64,000 nucleotides of DNA, taken from contig NZ_CM001166.1 in the NCBI RefSeq assembly GCF_000213055.1, forward strand, positions 83,348 through 147,347, written 5' to 3'. Source of the DNA: Streptomyces sp. Tu6071. GTDB taxonomy: Bacteria; Actinomycetota; Actinomycetes; Streptomycetales; Streptomycetaceae. The notes under the pieces are model-generated. The model did no database searches. It saw only the letters and a program-made list of their open reading frames with translations, and had not been told where the DNA came from. Positions 1 through 8,712 of this stretch are shown one piece after another (position 1 is the stretch's first letter; each line of letters opens with the position of its first letter). A program made the translations under genes and the position numbers.

Positions 1-450
1 GGCCCCGCGCCCGCGGGGATCCTCCGTGGGCCCGCTCGAGCGCGGGGAACCTTTGCAAGTCGGCCCCGCGAGCGCAGGGATCCTCCAGATCGCGGCCCTC
101 TTCGTCGGTGGGGTCATGCGTCGGCCCTGCGGGCGCGGGGATCCTCCGGTCACCAGCTCGACCACCACGGCGGTCAACTTGTTGGCCCTGCGGGCGCGGG
201 GATCTTCCGCACGGTCAGCGGAGCTACTGGCGGACCAACAGGTCGACCACGCGCACGCGGGGATCTTCCGACGATCAGGCCGACGATCACGTTTCGTACC
301 CCGTCGACCCCGCGCGCGCGGGGATCCTCCGGCTGCTGCAGGCGAACTGGCGGGCGCCGGGTTGCCCTCGCGCTGGCGGGGATCTTCCGACCGCTCGGGG
401 CGGCGCGCGCTGGCTGAGCCTGTCGGCACCGCGCTCGTGGGGATCAGTCG
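1..450 (+). CRISPR. CRISPR array 1, trailer end only
   Basis: About eight 28-29-nt repeats (starts near 1, 59, 120, 181, 242, 303, 361 and 422) separated by roughly 32-nt spacers. The repeat core is a CCCCGC...GCGGGGAT palindrome, as in actinobacterial type I-E repeats. Most copies differ from one another and the last (422-450) ends in GATCAGTCG, so this is the degenerate, leader-distal end of an array whose leader lies left of the window. The final spacer (390-421) is nearly the same as the final spacer of array 4. Open reading frames across the array are artefacts of GC-rich repeats. Transcription is inferred to be rightward from the leaders of the other arrays. Confidence 0.93.
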
Positions 451-467
451 CGCCGCCGAGCGGATTA

Positions 468-604
468 CGGGAGTTACGGTGTTGACGTGGAGAGTGAGAG
501 CTGCTGGGGTCGGGCGGTCATTTCTGTCCTGGGCTCAGCGACCGGCCGGAAAGCAACTGAAGGAAAACTGGCAGACCAGCCGGTATGACCGCAGGTCGGC
601 AAGC
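468..604 (+). promoter_or_regulatory. CRISPR leader of array 2
   Basis: Non-repeat sequence between the degenerate end of array 1 and the first perfect repeat of array 2. It holds blocks conserved in all four leaders of this locus: TACGGTGT near the start, TTTCTGTCCTGGGCTCAGCG, GGAAAGCAACTG, AAACTGGCAGACC and GGTATGACCGCAGGTC just before the repeat. It is less GC-rich than its surroundings, as expected of a leader carrying a promoter and integration signals. No -10/-35 pair was assigned. Confidence 0.85.
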
Positions 605-1983
605 GTCGTCCCCGCGGGCGCGGGGATCCTTCTCTGAGCGGCACTCATGCCGCCGAGTCCCGCGAGTCGTCCCCGCGGGCGCGGGGATCCTTCACCTTGA
701 TCAAGGTGAAGCCCTCGTCTCGCCCGGGTCGTCCCCGCGGGCGCGGGGATCCTTCGGGAGGGGCGTCGTGTTCTGGCAGTCCGGGGTCGTCGTCCCCGCG
801 GGCGCGGGGATCCTTCCTCGGCCTCGACCTCGGCATCTGACGCCCAGAAGTCGTCCCCGCGGGCGCGGGGATCCTTCGACACGCTCGCCTCGCCGTTCCG
901 CCGAACGGTGGTCGTCCCCGCGGGCGCGGGGATCCTTCCTCCTGCGCGGCCGGGGACGCTGGCACGTGCGCGGTCGTCCCCGCGGGCGCGGGGATCCTTC
1001 GGTCCTCGACTTCCTCATCCGCTTCTGCGACGAGTCGTCCCCGCGGGCGCGGGGATCCTTCGGAGATGCGCTTGAACGTGATGATCTGGACGTCGTCGTC
1101 CCCGCGGGCGCGGGGATCCTTCTGGCCGGGCGGGGGTACGAGACGCTGACCGCCCGTCGTCCCCGCGGGCGCGGGGATCCTTCGGGCTACGGTCTGGCCG
1201 CCGAGGTGGAGGGATCGTCGTCCCCGCGGGCGCGGGGATCCTTCGGTGCTGGCGTCCAAGCGGGCTCGCTTCCAGGCGTCGTCCCCGCGGGCGCGGGGAT
1301 CCTTCGACGTACTGCTCGGACCGCTGCCGCAAGGCCGCGTCGTCCCCGCGGGCGCGGGGATCCTTCGCGTGGAGAGCGTGGTGCTGTGCAGTTACGGCGG
1401 TCGTCCCCGCGTGCGCCGCGGGGATCCTCCGGTCACCTTTGCCACTAACTTGCTCCGCCCGGAGTCGGCCCCGCGAGCGCGGGGATCCTCCGTCCGAGCC
1501 GGTGAGGGCGACCCCGGGAGGCCGGTCGGCCCCGCGAGCGCGGGGATCCTCCGCGGTCCTGTCCGCGCGGTGGTCCTGGCCAGAGGTGTCGGCCCCGCAG
1601 GCGCGGGGATCCTCCGACGGAGAACTGGGTGGTCGAGGCGATCCAGGCGTCGGCCCCGCGCTCGCGGGGGTCCTCCGGTGTGCGGCGCACTTCGGGAATC
1701 CGCTTCGCCCCGTCGGCCCCGCGTGCGCGGGGATCCTCCGCTGGAGAGCGGCAGCACGCGCATCCTGGCGAGGTCGACTCGCGCTCGCGGGGGATCCTCC
1801 GGCCCCGTGTGCTCCGCCCTCGGCCCGCTGGGTCCCGGCCCCGCGCTCGCAGGGGCCCTCCTCCCTCGGCTGCCTCGCCGACGTGTTCAGGGCCATCGGC
1901 CCAGCGCTTGCGGGATCCTCCGGGACTCTTGCGCGAGGCCGCAGGCACACCGAGCGTCGACCCCGCGCTCGCAGGGATCGTCC
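605..1983 (+). CRISPR. CRISPR array 2, 23 repeats of two types
   Basis: Thirteen identical 28-nt repeats (starts 605, 666, 728, 789, 850, 911, 973, 1034, 1095, 1156, 1217, 1278, 1339) end in GGGGATCCTTC and begin GTCGTCCCCGCGGGCG. The 14th (1400) carries a 3-nt insertion and ends CCTCCG. From 1464 on the repeats switch to GTCGGCCCCGCGAGCG...CCTCCG, the type used by array 5, and become degenerate toward 1983. Period is 61-64 bp. Perfect repeats next to the leader and decayed ones far from it show that new spacers entered at 605. The base after CCTTC varies, so the fixed repeat is 28 nt. Confidence 0.96.
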
Positions 1984-2007
1984 GCGCTCTCGGTGTGGCT
2001 GGCCGGC

Positions 2008-2139
2008 GATACGGTGTACGTGTGGGGGTGAGAGCTGGTGGGTTCGGGCGGTTGTTTCTGTTCTGGGCTCAGCGGCCGGACCGGAAAGCCACCGAAGGGA
2101 TACTGGCAGACCCGCTGGTATGACTGCAGGTCAGCAAGT
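2008..2139 (+). promoter_or_regulatory. CRISPR leader of array 3
   Basis: Second copy of the conserved leader, lying directly after the last degenerate repeat of array 2. It retains TACGGTGT, the TTTCTGTTCTGGGCTCAGCG block, GGAAAGCCACCG, ATACTGGCAGACCCGCTGG and TATGACTGCAGGTCAGCAAG, ending at the first repeat. Several substitutions from the array 2 leader show it is an old copy, not a recent duplication. Confidence 0.85.
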
Positions 2140-3010
2140 GTTGGCCCCGCGCCTGCGGGGATCCTCCGGCCGGGGGGCTGCTCGCGTGGTCGGTGGAGCA
2201 GTTGGCCCCGCGCCTGCGGGGATCCTCCGGCCGGGGGGCTGCTCGCGTGGTCGGTGGAGCAGTTGGCCCCGCGCCTGCGGGGATCCTCCGGGGCAGCGCC
2301 TGAACTCGTCCAGCTTCGTGGAGTTGGCCCCGCGCCTGCGGGGATCCTCCGGTCCTCGGCAGCGGCTGGCGGGCAGAGGCTGAGTTGGCCCCGCGCCTGC
2401 GGGGATCCTCCTCCCCCGCGTCCCGCGCCCACGCCGAGAGCTGGGTTGGCCCCGCGCCTGCGGGGATCCTCCGCTTTCGTGGACGCGTCCGAGATCGACC
2501 CGATCGTTGGCCCCGCGCCTGCGGGGATCCTCCCTCCTCATGGTCCGCACGGGGCGCCGTCAGGTGGTTGGCCCCGCGCCTGCGGGGATCCTCCGTCCAC
2601 CCCCACCCCCGAGCGCGAGCCCGCGTTGTTGGCCCCGCGCCTGCGGGGATCCTCCGGTATTGATCGGCACACCGAAACCTGAGAGGGTGCTGGCCCCGCG
2701 CCTGCGGGGATCCTCCCAGACGGCACATCACCGCAAATCTCTACGAACGGTTGGCCCCGCGCCCGCGGGGATCCTCCGACGAGAGCGGCGCCGCCGGGCC
2801 GGGTGAGGCGGTTGGCCCCGCGTGCGCGGGGATCCTCCGCGGCTCGCCGACCAGATCCTCAAGACCCCCGAATCGGCCCCGCGCTCGCGGGGATCCTCCG
2901 AGGCCCGTGTCCGCCGCGCGCCCCGCCTCCGCGTCGGCCCCGCGCGCGGGGATCTTTAGACGGATGCGGCGACGGGGAGGAGGGACAGCCCCGCGCTCGG
3001 GGGATCGGTG
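2140..3010 (+). CRISPR. CRISPR array 3, about 15 repeats
   Basis: Repeats start at 2140, 2201, 2262, 2323, 2384, 2445, 2506, 2567, 2628, 2689, 2750, 2811, 2872 and 2933, with a decayed last copy near 2981. Type sequence begins GTTGGCCCCGCGCCTGCGGG and ends GATCCTCCG (29 nt). Spacers are 32 nt. The first two spacers (2169-2200 and 2230-2261) are identical. Spacer 2474-2505 encodes the Ku motif FVDASEIDPI in its first-strand reading and matches the ku gene in this window at 27 of 32 bases. Repeats decay to the right, consistent with a leader on the left. Confidence 0.96.
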
Positions 3011-3029
3011 GCGTTACGGGGGTGGCTGG

Positions 3030-3175
3030 GCGGGGCTACGGTGTTCGTATGAGCGGTGGTGAGAGCTACTGGGGCTGGTGTTGGGCGGTCGTTTCTGTCC
3101 TGGGCTCCGCGGCCGTTTGAAAAGCGACCGAAGGAAAACTGGCAGACCAGCCGGTATGACCACAGGTCAGAAAGT
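3030..3175 (+). promoter_or_regulatory. CRISPR leader of array 4
   Basis: Third leader copy. Conserved blocks: TACGGTGTTCG, GTTTCTGTCCTGGGCTC, AAAGCGACCGAAGGAAAACT, GGCAGACCAGCCGGTATGAC and ACAGGTCAGAAAGT, running straight into the first repeat at 3176. A short insertion before the TTTCTG block distinguishes it from the others. Confidence 0.85.
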
Positions 3176-3873
3176 GTCGTCCCCGCATGCGCGGGGATCC
3201 TCCGGGGAGACCCTGGCCCTCGCGCCCGAGCCTGAGGTCGTCCCCGCATGCGCGGGGATCCTCCGTACGACTTCTACCGCATGGATGCGCTGAGGAAGTC
3301 GTCCCCGCATGCGCGGGGATCCTCCGAGCCCGACCAGTCCGACGGGCTGATCTACGGCGTCGTCCCCGCATGCGCGGGGATCCTCCCGGTTTCAGGGAGC
3401 GGGCCGGGAGTCCCGTGCCGTCGTCCCCGCATGCGCGGGGATCCTCCCCAGCACTAGGAGCTGACCGACTGTGCGTGATGGTCGTCCCCGCATGCGCGGG
3501 GATCTTCCAGCCGAACTTGAGGCTCTTCGAGCTCGCGGCGTGTCGTCCCCGCGTGTGCGGGTATCTTCCTTCCCTGGCCTCAGCATCCGTCATGAAAAGC
3601 ACCTCGTCCCCGCGTGTGCGGGGATCTTCCTGCCCAGAGGCCGACGCGGACCAGGAGCGGGTCGTTGCCCCCGCGCCTGCGGGGATTTTCCGCGGATTAA
3701 CTTCCCGCTGGCCTCGCGCGGCCCGTTGCCCCGCGTGCGCGGGGATCTTCCGACGGGCGTGCAGGCCGGTCTGGAGCACATGCAGTTGGCCCGCGGGCGC
3801 GGGGATCTTCCGGCCGCTCGGGGCGGCGCGCGCCGGCCGAACTTGTCGGTCCTGCGCTGGTGGGGATCAGTCG
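3176..3873 (+). CRISPR. CRISPR array 4, 12 repeats
   Basis: Repeat starts are 3176, 3237, 3298, 3359, 3420, 3481, 3542, 3603, 3664, 3725, 3785 and 3845. The leader-proximal type begins GTCGTCCCCGCATGCGCGGG and ends GATCCTCCG. From 3481 the end becomes GATCTTCC and the core drifts, and the last copy (3845-3873) ends GATCAGTCG like the last copy of array 1. The last spacer (3813-3844) matches array 1's last spacer at 27 of 32 positions, so the trailer ends of arrays 1 and 4 share an ancestor. Confidence 0.96.
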
Positions 3874-3892
3874 CGCCGCCGGGCGGCTGTCG

Positions 3893-4027
3893 AGGGTTAC
3901 GGTGTTGACGTGGAAAGTGAGGGCTGGCGGGGGCGGTCTGTTGTTTCTGATCTGGGCTTAGCGACCGGCCGGAAAGCAACTGCTGGAAAACTGGCAGACC
4001 CGCTGGTATGACTGCAGGTCAGCAAGT
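3893..4027 (+). promoter_or_regulatory. CRISPR leader of array 5
   Basis: Fourth leader copy, with TACGGTGTTGACGTGGAAAG at its start and GGAAAGCAACTG, AAACTGGCAGACCCGCTGG and TATGACTGCAGGTCAGCAAG toward the array. Its start is closest to the leader of array 2 (both have GTGTTGACGTGGA), and both follow the related trailer ends of arrays 1 and 4. Confidence 0.85.
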
Positions 4028-4541
4028 GTCGGCCCCGCGAGCGCGGGGATCCTCCAGCTCGTCGGCGAGCTTCGCGTGCGCGGCCTCGGTCGGCCCCGCG
4101 AGCGCGGGGATCCTCCGATGTGCGCTGGATGCAGCGTGCGATCGGCCTTGTCGGCCCCGCGAGCGCGGGGATCCTCCGGCGGGCTGGTACTTCCGGCCCG
4201 TAGACCGGATGTCGGCCCCGCGAGCGCGGGGATCCTCCGGGAACCTGCTACGCCGACCGCGAGTTCGACGGGTCGGCCCCGCGAGCGCGGGGATGCTCCC
4301 TCCGGGGCGACGGGCCGGGCGTGACGAACGAGGTCGGCCCCGCGCACGCGGGGATTCTCCGGTTGTCGAACATCGAGCCGTACGGGCTCGTCTGTCGTCC
4401 CCGCGTGCGCGGGGATCCTCCGGGCTACGCGCTCCTCTTCGACCAGGACTTGGGGTCGGCCTCGCGTGCGCGGGGATCCTCTGCTGCTGGTGGGTGACGG
4501 CACGTGTATACACGTGGACCCCGCGCTCGGGGAGCGGTCAC
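4028..4541 (+). CRISPR. CRISPR array 5, 9 repeats
   Basis: Repeat starts are 4028, 4089, 4150, 4211, 4272, 4333, 4394 and 4455, with a decayed copy near 4514. The repeat begins GTCGGCCCCGCGAGCGCGGG and ends GATCCTCC plus A or G. It is the same type found in the older half of array 2. The array runs up to the 3' end of the minus-strand replication operon. No cas gene is present on either side within the window. Confidence 0.96.
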
Positions 4542-4571
4542 TCGGCCTGTTCCACGCATCACCGTGTCGCC

Positions 4572-5361
4572 TTACGGGATCGCACGACGCGGGGCCCGGT
4601 CCGCGCGGGCCCGGCGACGTGCGGCCGCCTCGATCTCGGCACCGGTGCGCCGCTCCGCGTCGACGTCCTCGCGCGCCGAGAGACGGGGCACTTCGTCGGG
4701 GAAGGCGTGGTGGGACAGGGCGCGCATCGCGGCCGCCTGGCGCTCGCCGGCGCGGCGGTCGGCCTTGAGGACGTCGTGGTCGACGCGCTGGGCGGGGGCT
4801 GCCTGCTGGTGGGCGCGGAGCGCAGGGCGGTATCCGGGCGAGGCGTTCTCCCGGGTCCGTACGGGCGTGGGTGCGGCGGTGCCTTCGCCGTCGGCAGTGG
4901 CCGGGGCCGGGGTGGGCGCGGGGCCGGTGCTGGGGGCGAGGACCCGTACGGCCCGGACCACGGTGCGCCCCGCCGCCGTGTTTGCGGCCTCAATGATCTG
5001 GGCCTTTCGCAACCGGGTCTCGGTGGCCCAGACAGCCGAGCTTGGCCGCAGGATCAGGCACCCGCTGGCAGCGTTGTAGCCGACGGCGGCGACGGATCCG
5101 GCGAGGTCGGGTGCGATCGCCGTCCAGCGGTCGCGGAGCGTGGCTCCGGCGGCGGGGAGTTCCCAGGCGCGCTCGGCGAGCAGCGCTTGGAGGGCGGCGC
5201 CGAGCCCGAGCGGCTCGCGCCCGCCGGGCTCCGGTGCGGGTGGAGCGCGGCGTCGTGCTCGCGGGGCGGCCGCCGCCGTTCTTCCGCGCGGCCTTCATCG
5301 CCGCCCGCAGTGCGACCCGGGCGAGGTCCGCGCCGGAAGTCTTGTTCTCGGTGCTGCTCAT
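4572..5361 (-). pseudogene. DciA-like (DUF721) protein, apparent +1 frameshift
   Basis: The start codon at 5361 overlaps the stop of the upstream rep gene (ATGA), so translation is coupled. The first 32 or so residues carry the family's N-terminal motif GADLARVALRAAMKAARKNG. The body (GGREPLGLGAALQALLAERA, then DLAGSVAAVGY, TRLRKAQIIEAANTAAGRT) is in the next reading frame, which has a stop just upstream, so one extra base must be skipped between about 5297 and 5262 in a run of GGC/GCC. DUF721 proteins are DciA, which assists loading of the replicative helicase in most bacteria. The result is either a decayed gene, a sequencing error in a GC run, or a real frameshift. After the DciA core a variable Pro/Ala/Arg-rich tail reaches the stop at 4572. 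Confidence 0.75.
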
Positions 5362-7571
5362 GCGATCCCCCAGGGGCTCGTGGTGAGGGTGAGGTGGTCG
5401 CGGCCGGTCACGCGGTGGACGGTGGCGACGAGCGCGCGGGTGAACAGCCGCTGCGCGGAGTGCTCGCCGTAGCGGGCGATGTGGTCGAGAACGACCTGGT
5501 GGTCGTAGGTGGCGCGGGCGCGCCAGTCGAGGATCTGCTCGCGAGTCAGCTCCTCCAGCACGAGCTCGTCGACGACCTCGCGGACCTGTCGCCCGGCAGG
5601 CGCCACAGCGGGGGCGGCCGTACGGGACGCCAGCACCCGAGCCCGCGGCGCCGGGAGCGCGCCCAGGGCGGGAGCGGTGGGCTCCGGCTGGTCCTGGCGG
5701 GCGGCATCGGCGCGTGCGCGGGCCGCGGCCTGCCGCGCCCGGACCCGCTCCCACTCCCACTCGCGCGCCCACCCGGCGGCCCTTACGTCCTCGTGCAGCT
5801 GCCGCACAGTCGCCGCGCGCCGCTCCTCCTCCCCCGCGTACGGGAGCCGCTCCTCGACCTCGGCGGCGATCCGGCGACGCTGCGCACGGCGATCGACCTG
5901 CCGGTCCTCGCACCGCGGGCACGCCTGCCCGGAGTCGAGCAGGATGCGGTCGTCGCAGCGCACGTCCCCGCACTGCTGGCGCTGCGGCAACCCCCGCGCG
6001 AGCAGCCAGCCCGCCGGATCCCGGATCACGCCGCCCGTACGGATCTGCTCCCCCAGGCGCCGGAACAGCCGGGCACCGAGGACCTGCGGCGCATCCGTAC
6101 GGCCCACGAGGCCCTGCAGGACGGCGAGCTCGGCGTGCGCGGCCGCCTCGACGACGCGGCGCAGCCCCGGCCTGGGCAGCTGCGCCCACATCCAGTCCAC
6201 CGGCTCCAGGACCGCCCGCAGATCCTCCGGCGGCAGCGGCGCTGGAGCCTGCTTCGGTTGCTGACGGCCTTGAGCGCAGCCCTGAGGCTCCGGCACCAGG
6301 GTCACCGCCGGGCCCGGCCCGCGCTTTTCACTGCTGCTCGACGAGGGGGACTCCTCACGCTTTTCCCCGCGCAGCGGGCCCTCCTCACGCGCGCTCGCGC
6401 GGTCCGGCGACGGCGGGGTCCCCCCACGGCCTTCGCCGGAAAAACCCGAGGAGTCCTCAACTTGATCAGCAGGAGTAGCCCCAGAAGCGTGAGAGGCGTG
6501 AAGGTGTGCAGCATCGGCGCGGTCTGCCGAATCAGGCTCCTGGCCCATCCCGGTACCCTGAACCCCAGTAACCACAGGGGACACAGTCTCAACCGTCGTC
6601 TCAAGATCGCCGGATGCAGTAACGGCGAGGTCTGAAAACACCGCGCCGGCGGCCCCGCGGGCCTCCCGGACAGCGATCCCGTGCGCCCTGGCCACCGGCA
6701 GCAGCCGGACCCGACTGCGCGCATGCAGACCCGACGCCGTCTCCCGCCGGTCCACCGACAGCACGCCCTGCTCCTGGAGCCGCTTGAGGCTCTTCGCCCC
6801 GGCCGCCGCCGTGCAGCCCATCAGCCGCGCCACCGTCGCCGCCGGACGGCCCCGCCCGGTGTCCACGCTGCCCGAGCACAGCTGCAGCCACCCTCTGGAG
6901 TTCGACGACAGCACCATCAGCAGCAGCCCGAGCCGGTCCGTCGCCGCCCCGCGCCCCGTACGCCCCGCGAGCATCCCGGCCGGGGTTACCCGGCCGTCCC
7001 GGTGTTCCCAGCCCGGCGCGAACAGCACCTCGATCAGCGCTAGGAGCACGACCAGCTCCACCCGCGACAGCGCCAGGACGTGCCTACGGTCCCCGCCGTG
7101 CTGCGCCCGGTACATCGGGATCACCCAGCACTCCAGGCCCGTCATCCACCCGGCAGCGTTCGTCGTCCCGTTCGAGCCCAGCACGCCACGCTCGCGCAGC
7201 TCCGGTACTACGTGGTGCGCGACCCGGGACTTCTTCAGCCCGATCCACCGACCCAGCTCCGTCGCGGTGATCCGCGTGCTGTAGTCGGTTGCCACCGTGG
7301 CCTTCGCCATCAGCACTACCGCCGCCAGGCGCGCGGGGTCGCCCGCCCCGTCCAGGGCGGGATCGGACACCAGAGCGCGCACCGCGGCGAGCAGCCGGGT
7401 ACGCATCGTCGCGGTCAGCTGGAGCGGGTTGCCCACCTCCAGCTGACCGACCGGACCGGCCGGGGCCGGGACCGACCGCAGCCGACGGCGCGCAGTCCTA
7501 CCGGTGAACGTACGGGGGCGCGGGAGCGCGGCCGGTACCGTCACGGCGCTCACAGGCCCACCCGCACACAC
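5358..7571 (-). CDS. Putative plasmid replication initiator (tandem winged-helix, zinc ribbon)
   Basis: A 737-residue protein, GTG start, no convincing ribosome site; a second GTG 7 codons in is possible. Around residues 85-125 lies a winged-helix segment (ITATELGRWIGLKKSRVAHH, PELRERGVLG), and around 225-265 a second one (ATVARLMGCTAAAGAKSLKR, LQEQGVLSV). The middle is low complexity (acidic and Ser-rich), and the C-terminal half holds CGDVRCDD...CPRC, a probable zinc ribbon, then an Arg/Ala-rich helix. This architecture resembles helix-turn-helix replication proteins of actinomycete linear plasmids, and the coupled DciA-like gene supports a replication role. It could instead be a large transcription regulator. 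No iterons were identified with confidence. Confidence 0.6.
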   Translation of the reverse strand: MCAGGPVSAVTVPAALPRPRTFTGRTARRRLRSVPAPAGPVGQLEVGNPLQLTATMRTRLLAAVRALVSDPALDGAGDPARLAAVVLMAKATVATDYSTRITATELGRWIGLKKSRVAHHVVPELRERGVLGSNGTTNAAGWMTGLECWVIPMYRAQHGGDRRHVLALSRVELVVLLALIEVLFAPGWEHRDGRVTPAGMLAGRTGRGAATDRLGLLLMVLSSNSRGWLQLCSGSVDTGRGRPAATVARLMGCTAAAGAKSLKRLQEQGVLSVDRRETASGLHARSRVRLLPVARAHGIAVREARGAAGAVFSDLAVTASGDLETTVETVSPVVTGVQGTGMGQEPDSADRADAAHLHASHASGATPADQVEDSSGFSGEGRGGTPPSPDRASAREEGPLRGEKREESPSSSSSEKRGPGPAVTLVPEPQGCAQGRQQPKQAPAPLPPEDLRAVLEPVDWMWAQLPRPGLRRVVEAAAHAELAVLQGLVGRTDAPQVLGARLFRRLGEQIRTGGVIRDPAGWLLARGLPQRQQCGDVRCDDRILLDSGQACPRCEDRQVDRRAQRRRIAAEVEERLPYAGEEERRAATVRQLHEDVRAAGWAREWEWERVRARQAAARARADAARQDQPEPTAPALGALPAPRARVLASRTAAPAVAPAGRQVREVVDELVLEELTREQILDWRARATYDHQVVLDHIARYGEHSAQRLFTRALVATVHRVTGRDHLTLTTSPWGIA

Positions 7572-8712
7572 GAACCAGAGATCATCCCGGCAGCCTCACG
7601 CGAGCTGCCTGTGGACAGAGGCCGAGCAGCAGAGAACCCCCTGCTCCTTCCCGACTCCTGAGCTGGGACCTGCAACCGTCTCCCGCCCGACGGGACACGG
7701 CGCCCGAGCACAGCAGCGGCCCCCGCTGACAGACTCACCCGGTACCCCGCTCGGAGACACATGACAGCCTCCGACAGCACGAGCGGACGAAGGGGAGAAA
7801 ATGCCCCGACCGTCCAATGAAAGGACTTTTTACGCGAATCGCCCACACGGGGGCGCGAGAGATGACAGGGGATGGGCGCGTACGGCACTATGAACTCCGT
7901 TCTCGTCCCGGCTTGCGCCGCGCACGTGAAAGGGCCCCATCTCGATGGGGTGCGGTTCGCCTAGAACCTGAAATTCGCTCGATCTACGGGTGCCGGTCGC
8001 CAAACCGGTGCCTCAAGATCGGGCCTTAGATCGGAGCTGTTACTCCGGTCCGTGGAAGTAGGCCGCACGGTGCGCCAACACCAGCGGCCGGCGGTAGAGG
8101 AAGAGCGCCCCCGCCAAGGGGCCCAAAACCTCCCGCGTGCAAGATCTCTACGTCATCCGACCCCCCGCAGCGGGTGGGGTCTGCCCCGAGACGCCGACAA
8201 CGCGGCGCTCGGGGATGAGGCGTGTGGGCATGACGGCGAGAGCGGGGGCAGCCCCGCTCCGGGCGGTCACGCGTGTGCGGCGGTAGGAGGGACAGGGGTA
8301 ACGTCCGTCGGCGGTGTGATCCTCACGCCGGAACCGTGGCTCCACCTGTCTGACCGGGGTGAACTCCGGGTACTCTGCTTCATGTCGCGTCCTGGCTTTG
8401 GAGGTTGCGGCCAGCCCGAGGGGTAGTTGCATACCGCCTCCGGCACCGGCTCCGCGTCGATCCTGGGTTACCAGCCCAGGGGAGCGGAGCCGCTTATAGT
8501 TCTGCGTGCCCCGACGATCCATAGAGATCATTGGCGCGAGGATCACCCTACCCCGGCGATAGCGCTCCGGTGCCCCATCCGCCACTGCGCGTACAGGAAC
8601 AGACGGCACCGCACCACAAATCGCATAGGGGCACCGTTCACTCCGGCGCACATCCGCGATGATCGTCGACTGCGGACACTGGAATGGCACATTGATACTG
8701 GGCACGATCACC
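7572..8712. other. Non-coding region upstream of rep, candidate origin
   Basis: No open reading frame here has convincing codon bias or a recognisable product. The stretch is less GC-rich than the coding DNA (for example around 7790-8050 and 8500-8700). It contains an inverted repeat at GGTGCCGGTCGCCAAACCGG (near 7988) and a nested hairpin at 8447-8492. Position between rep and its upstream operon makes it the best candidate for the replication origin or for antisense control of rep, but repeats of iteron type were not found by eye. Confidence 0.4.
8447..8492. other. Nested stem-loop in the rep upstream region
   Basis: Outer stem CGGCTCCGC (8447-8455) pairs with GCGGAGCCG (8484-8492). Inside it CCTGGG (8462-8467) pairs with CCCAGG (8475-8480). 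It could end the operon transcribed from 10277 leftward, or be part of a regulatory RNA. No U-run follows on either strand. Confidence 0.45.

Noticed and set aside
26..4513. Many open reading frames on both strands with repeated RPRGRGDP, PAGAGILR and similar motifs.
   Set aside because: They are translations of CRISPR repeats in several frames. Period of about 61 bp, no ribosome sites, and the repeat structure explains them fully.
1..4541. A type assignment other than I-E, or an associated cas operon inside the window.
   Set aside because: Repeat length, palindrome and 32-nt spacers fit I-E. No Cas motif (Cas3 HD/DEAD, Cas1, Cas6e) was found in any reading frame of the window; the helicase at 60883 has HA repeats and no HD domain, so it is not Cas3.
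4008..6635. A rightward open frame of 875 codons overlapping array 5 and the rep operon.
   Set aside because: It reads antisense to rep and DciA and starts inside a CRISPR leader; codon bias and domain content support the leftward genes.
7980..8040. A clover-leaf-like fold around GGTGCCGGTCGCCAAACCGG considered as a tRNA.
   Set aside because: No consistent acceptor stem, T-loop (GTTCGANNC) or anticodon arm with correct spacing.
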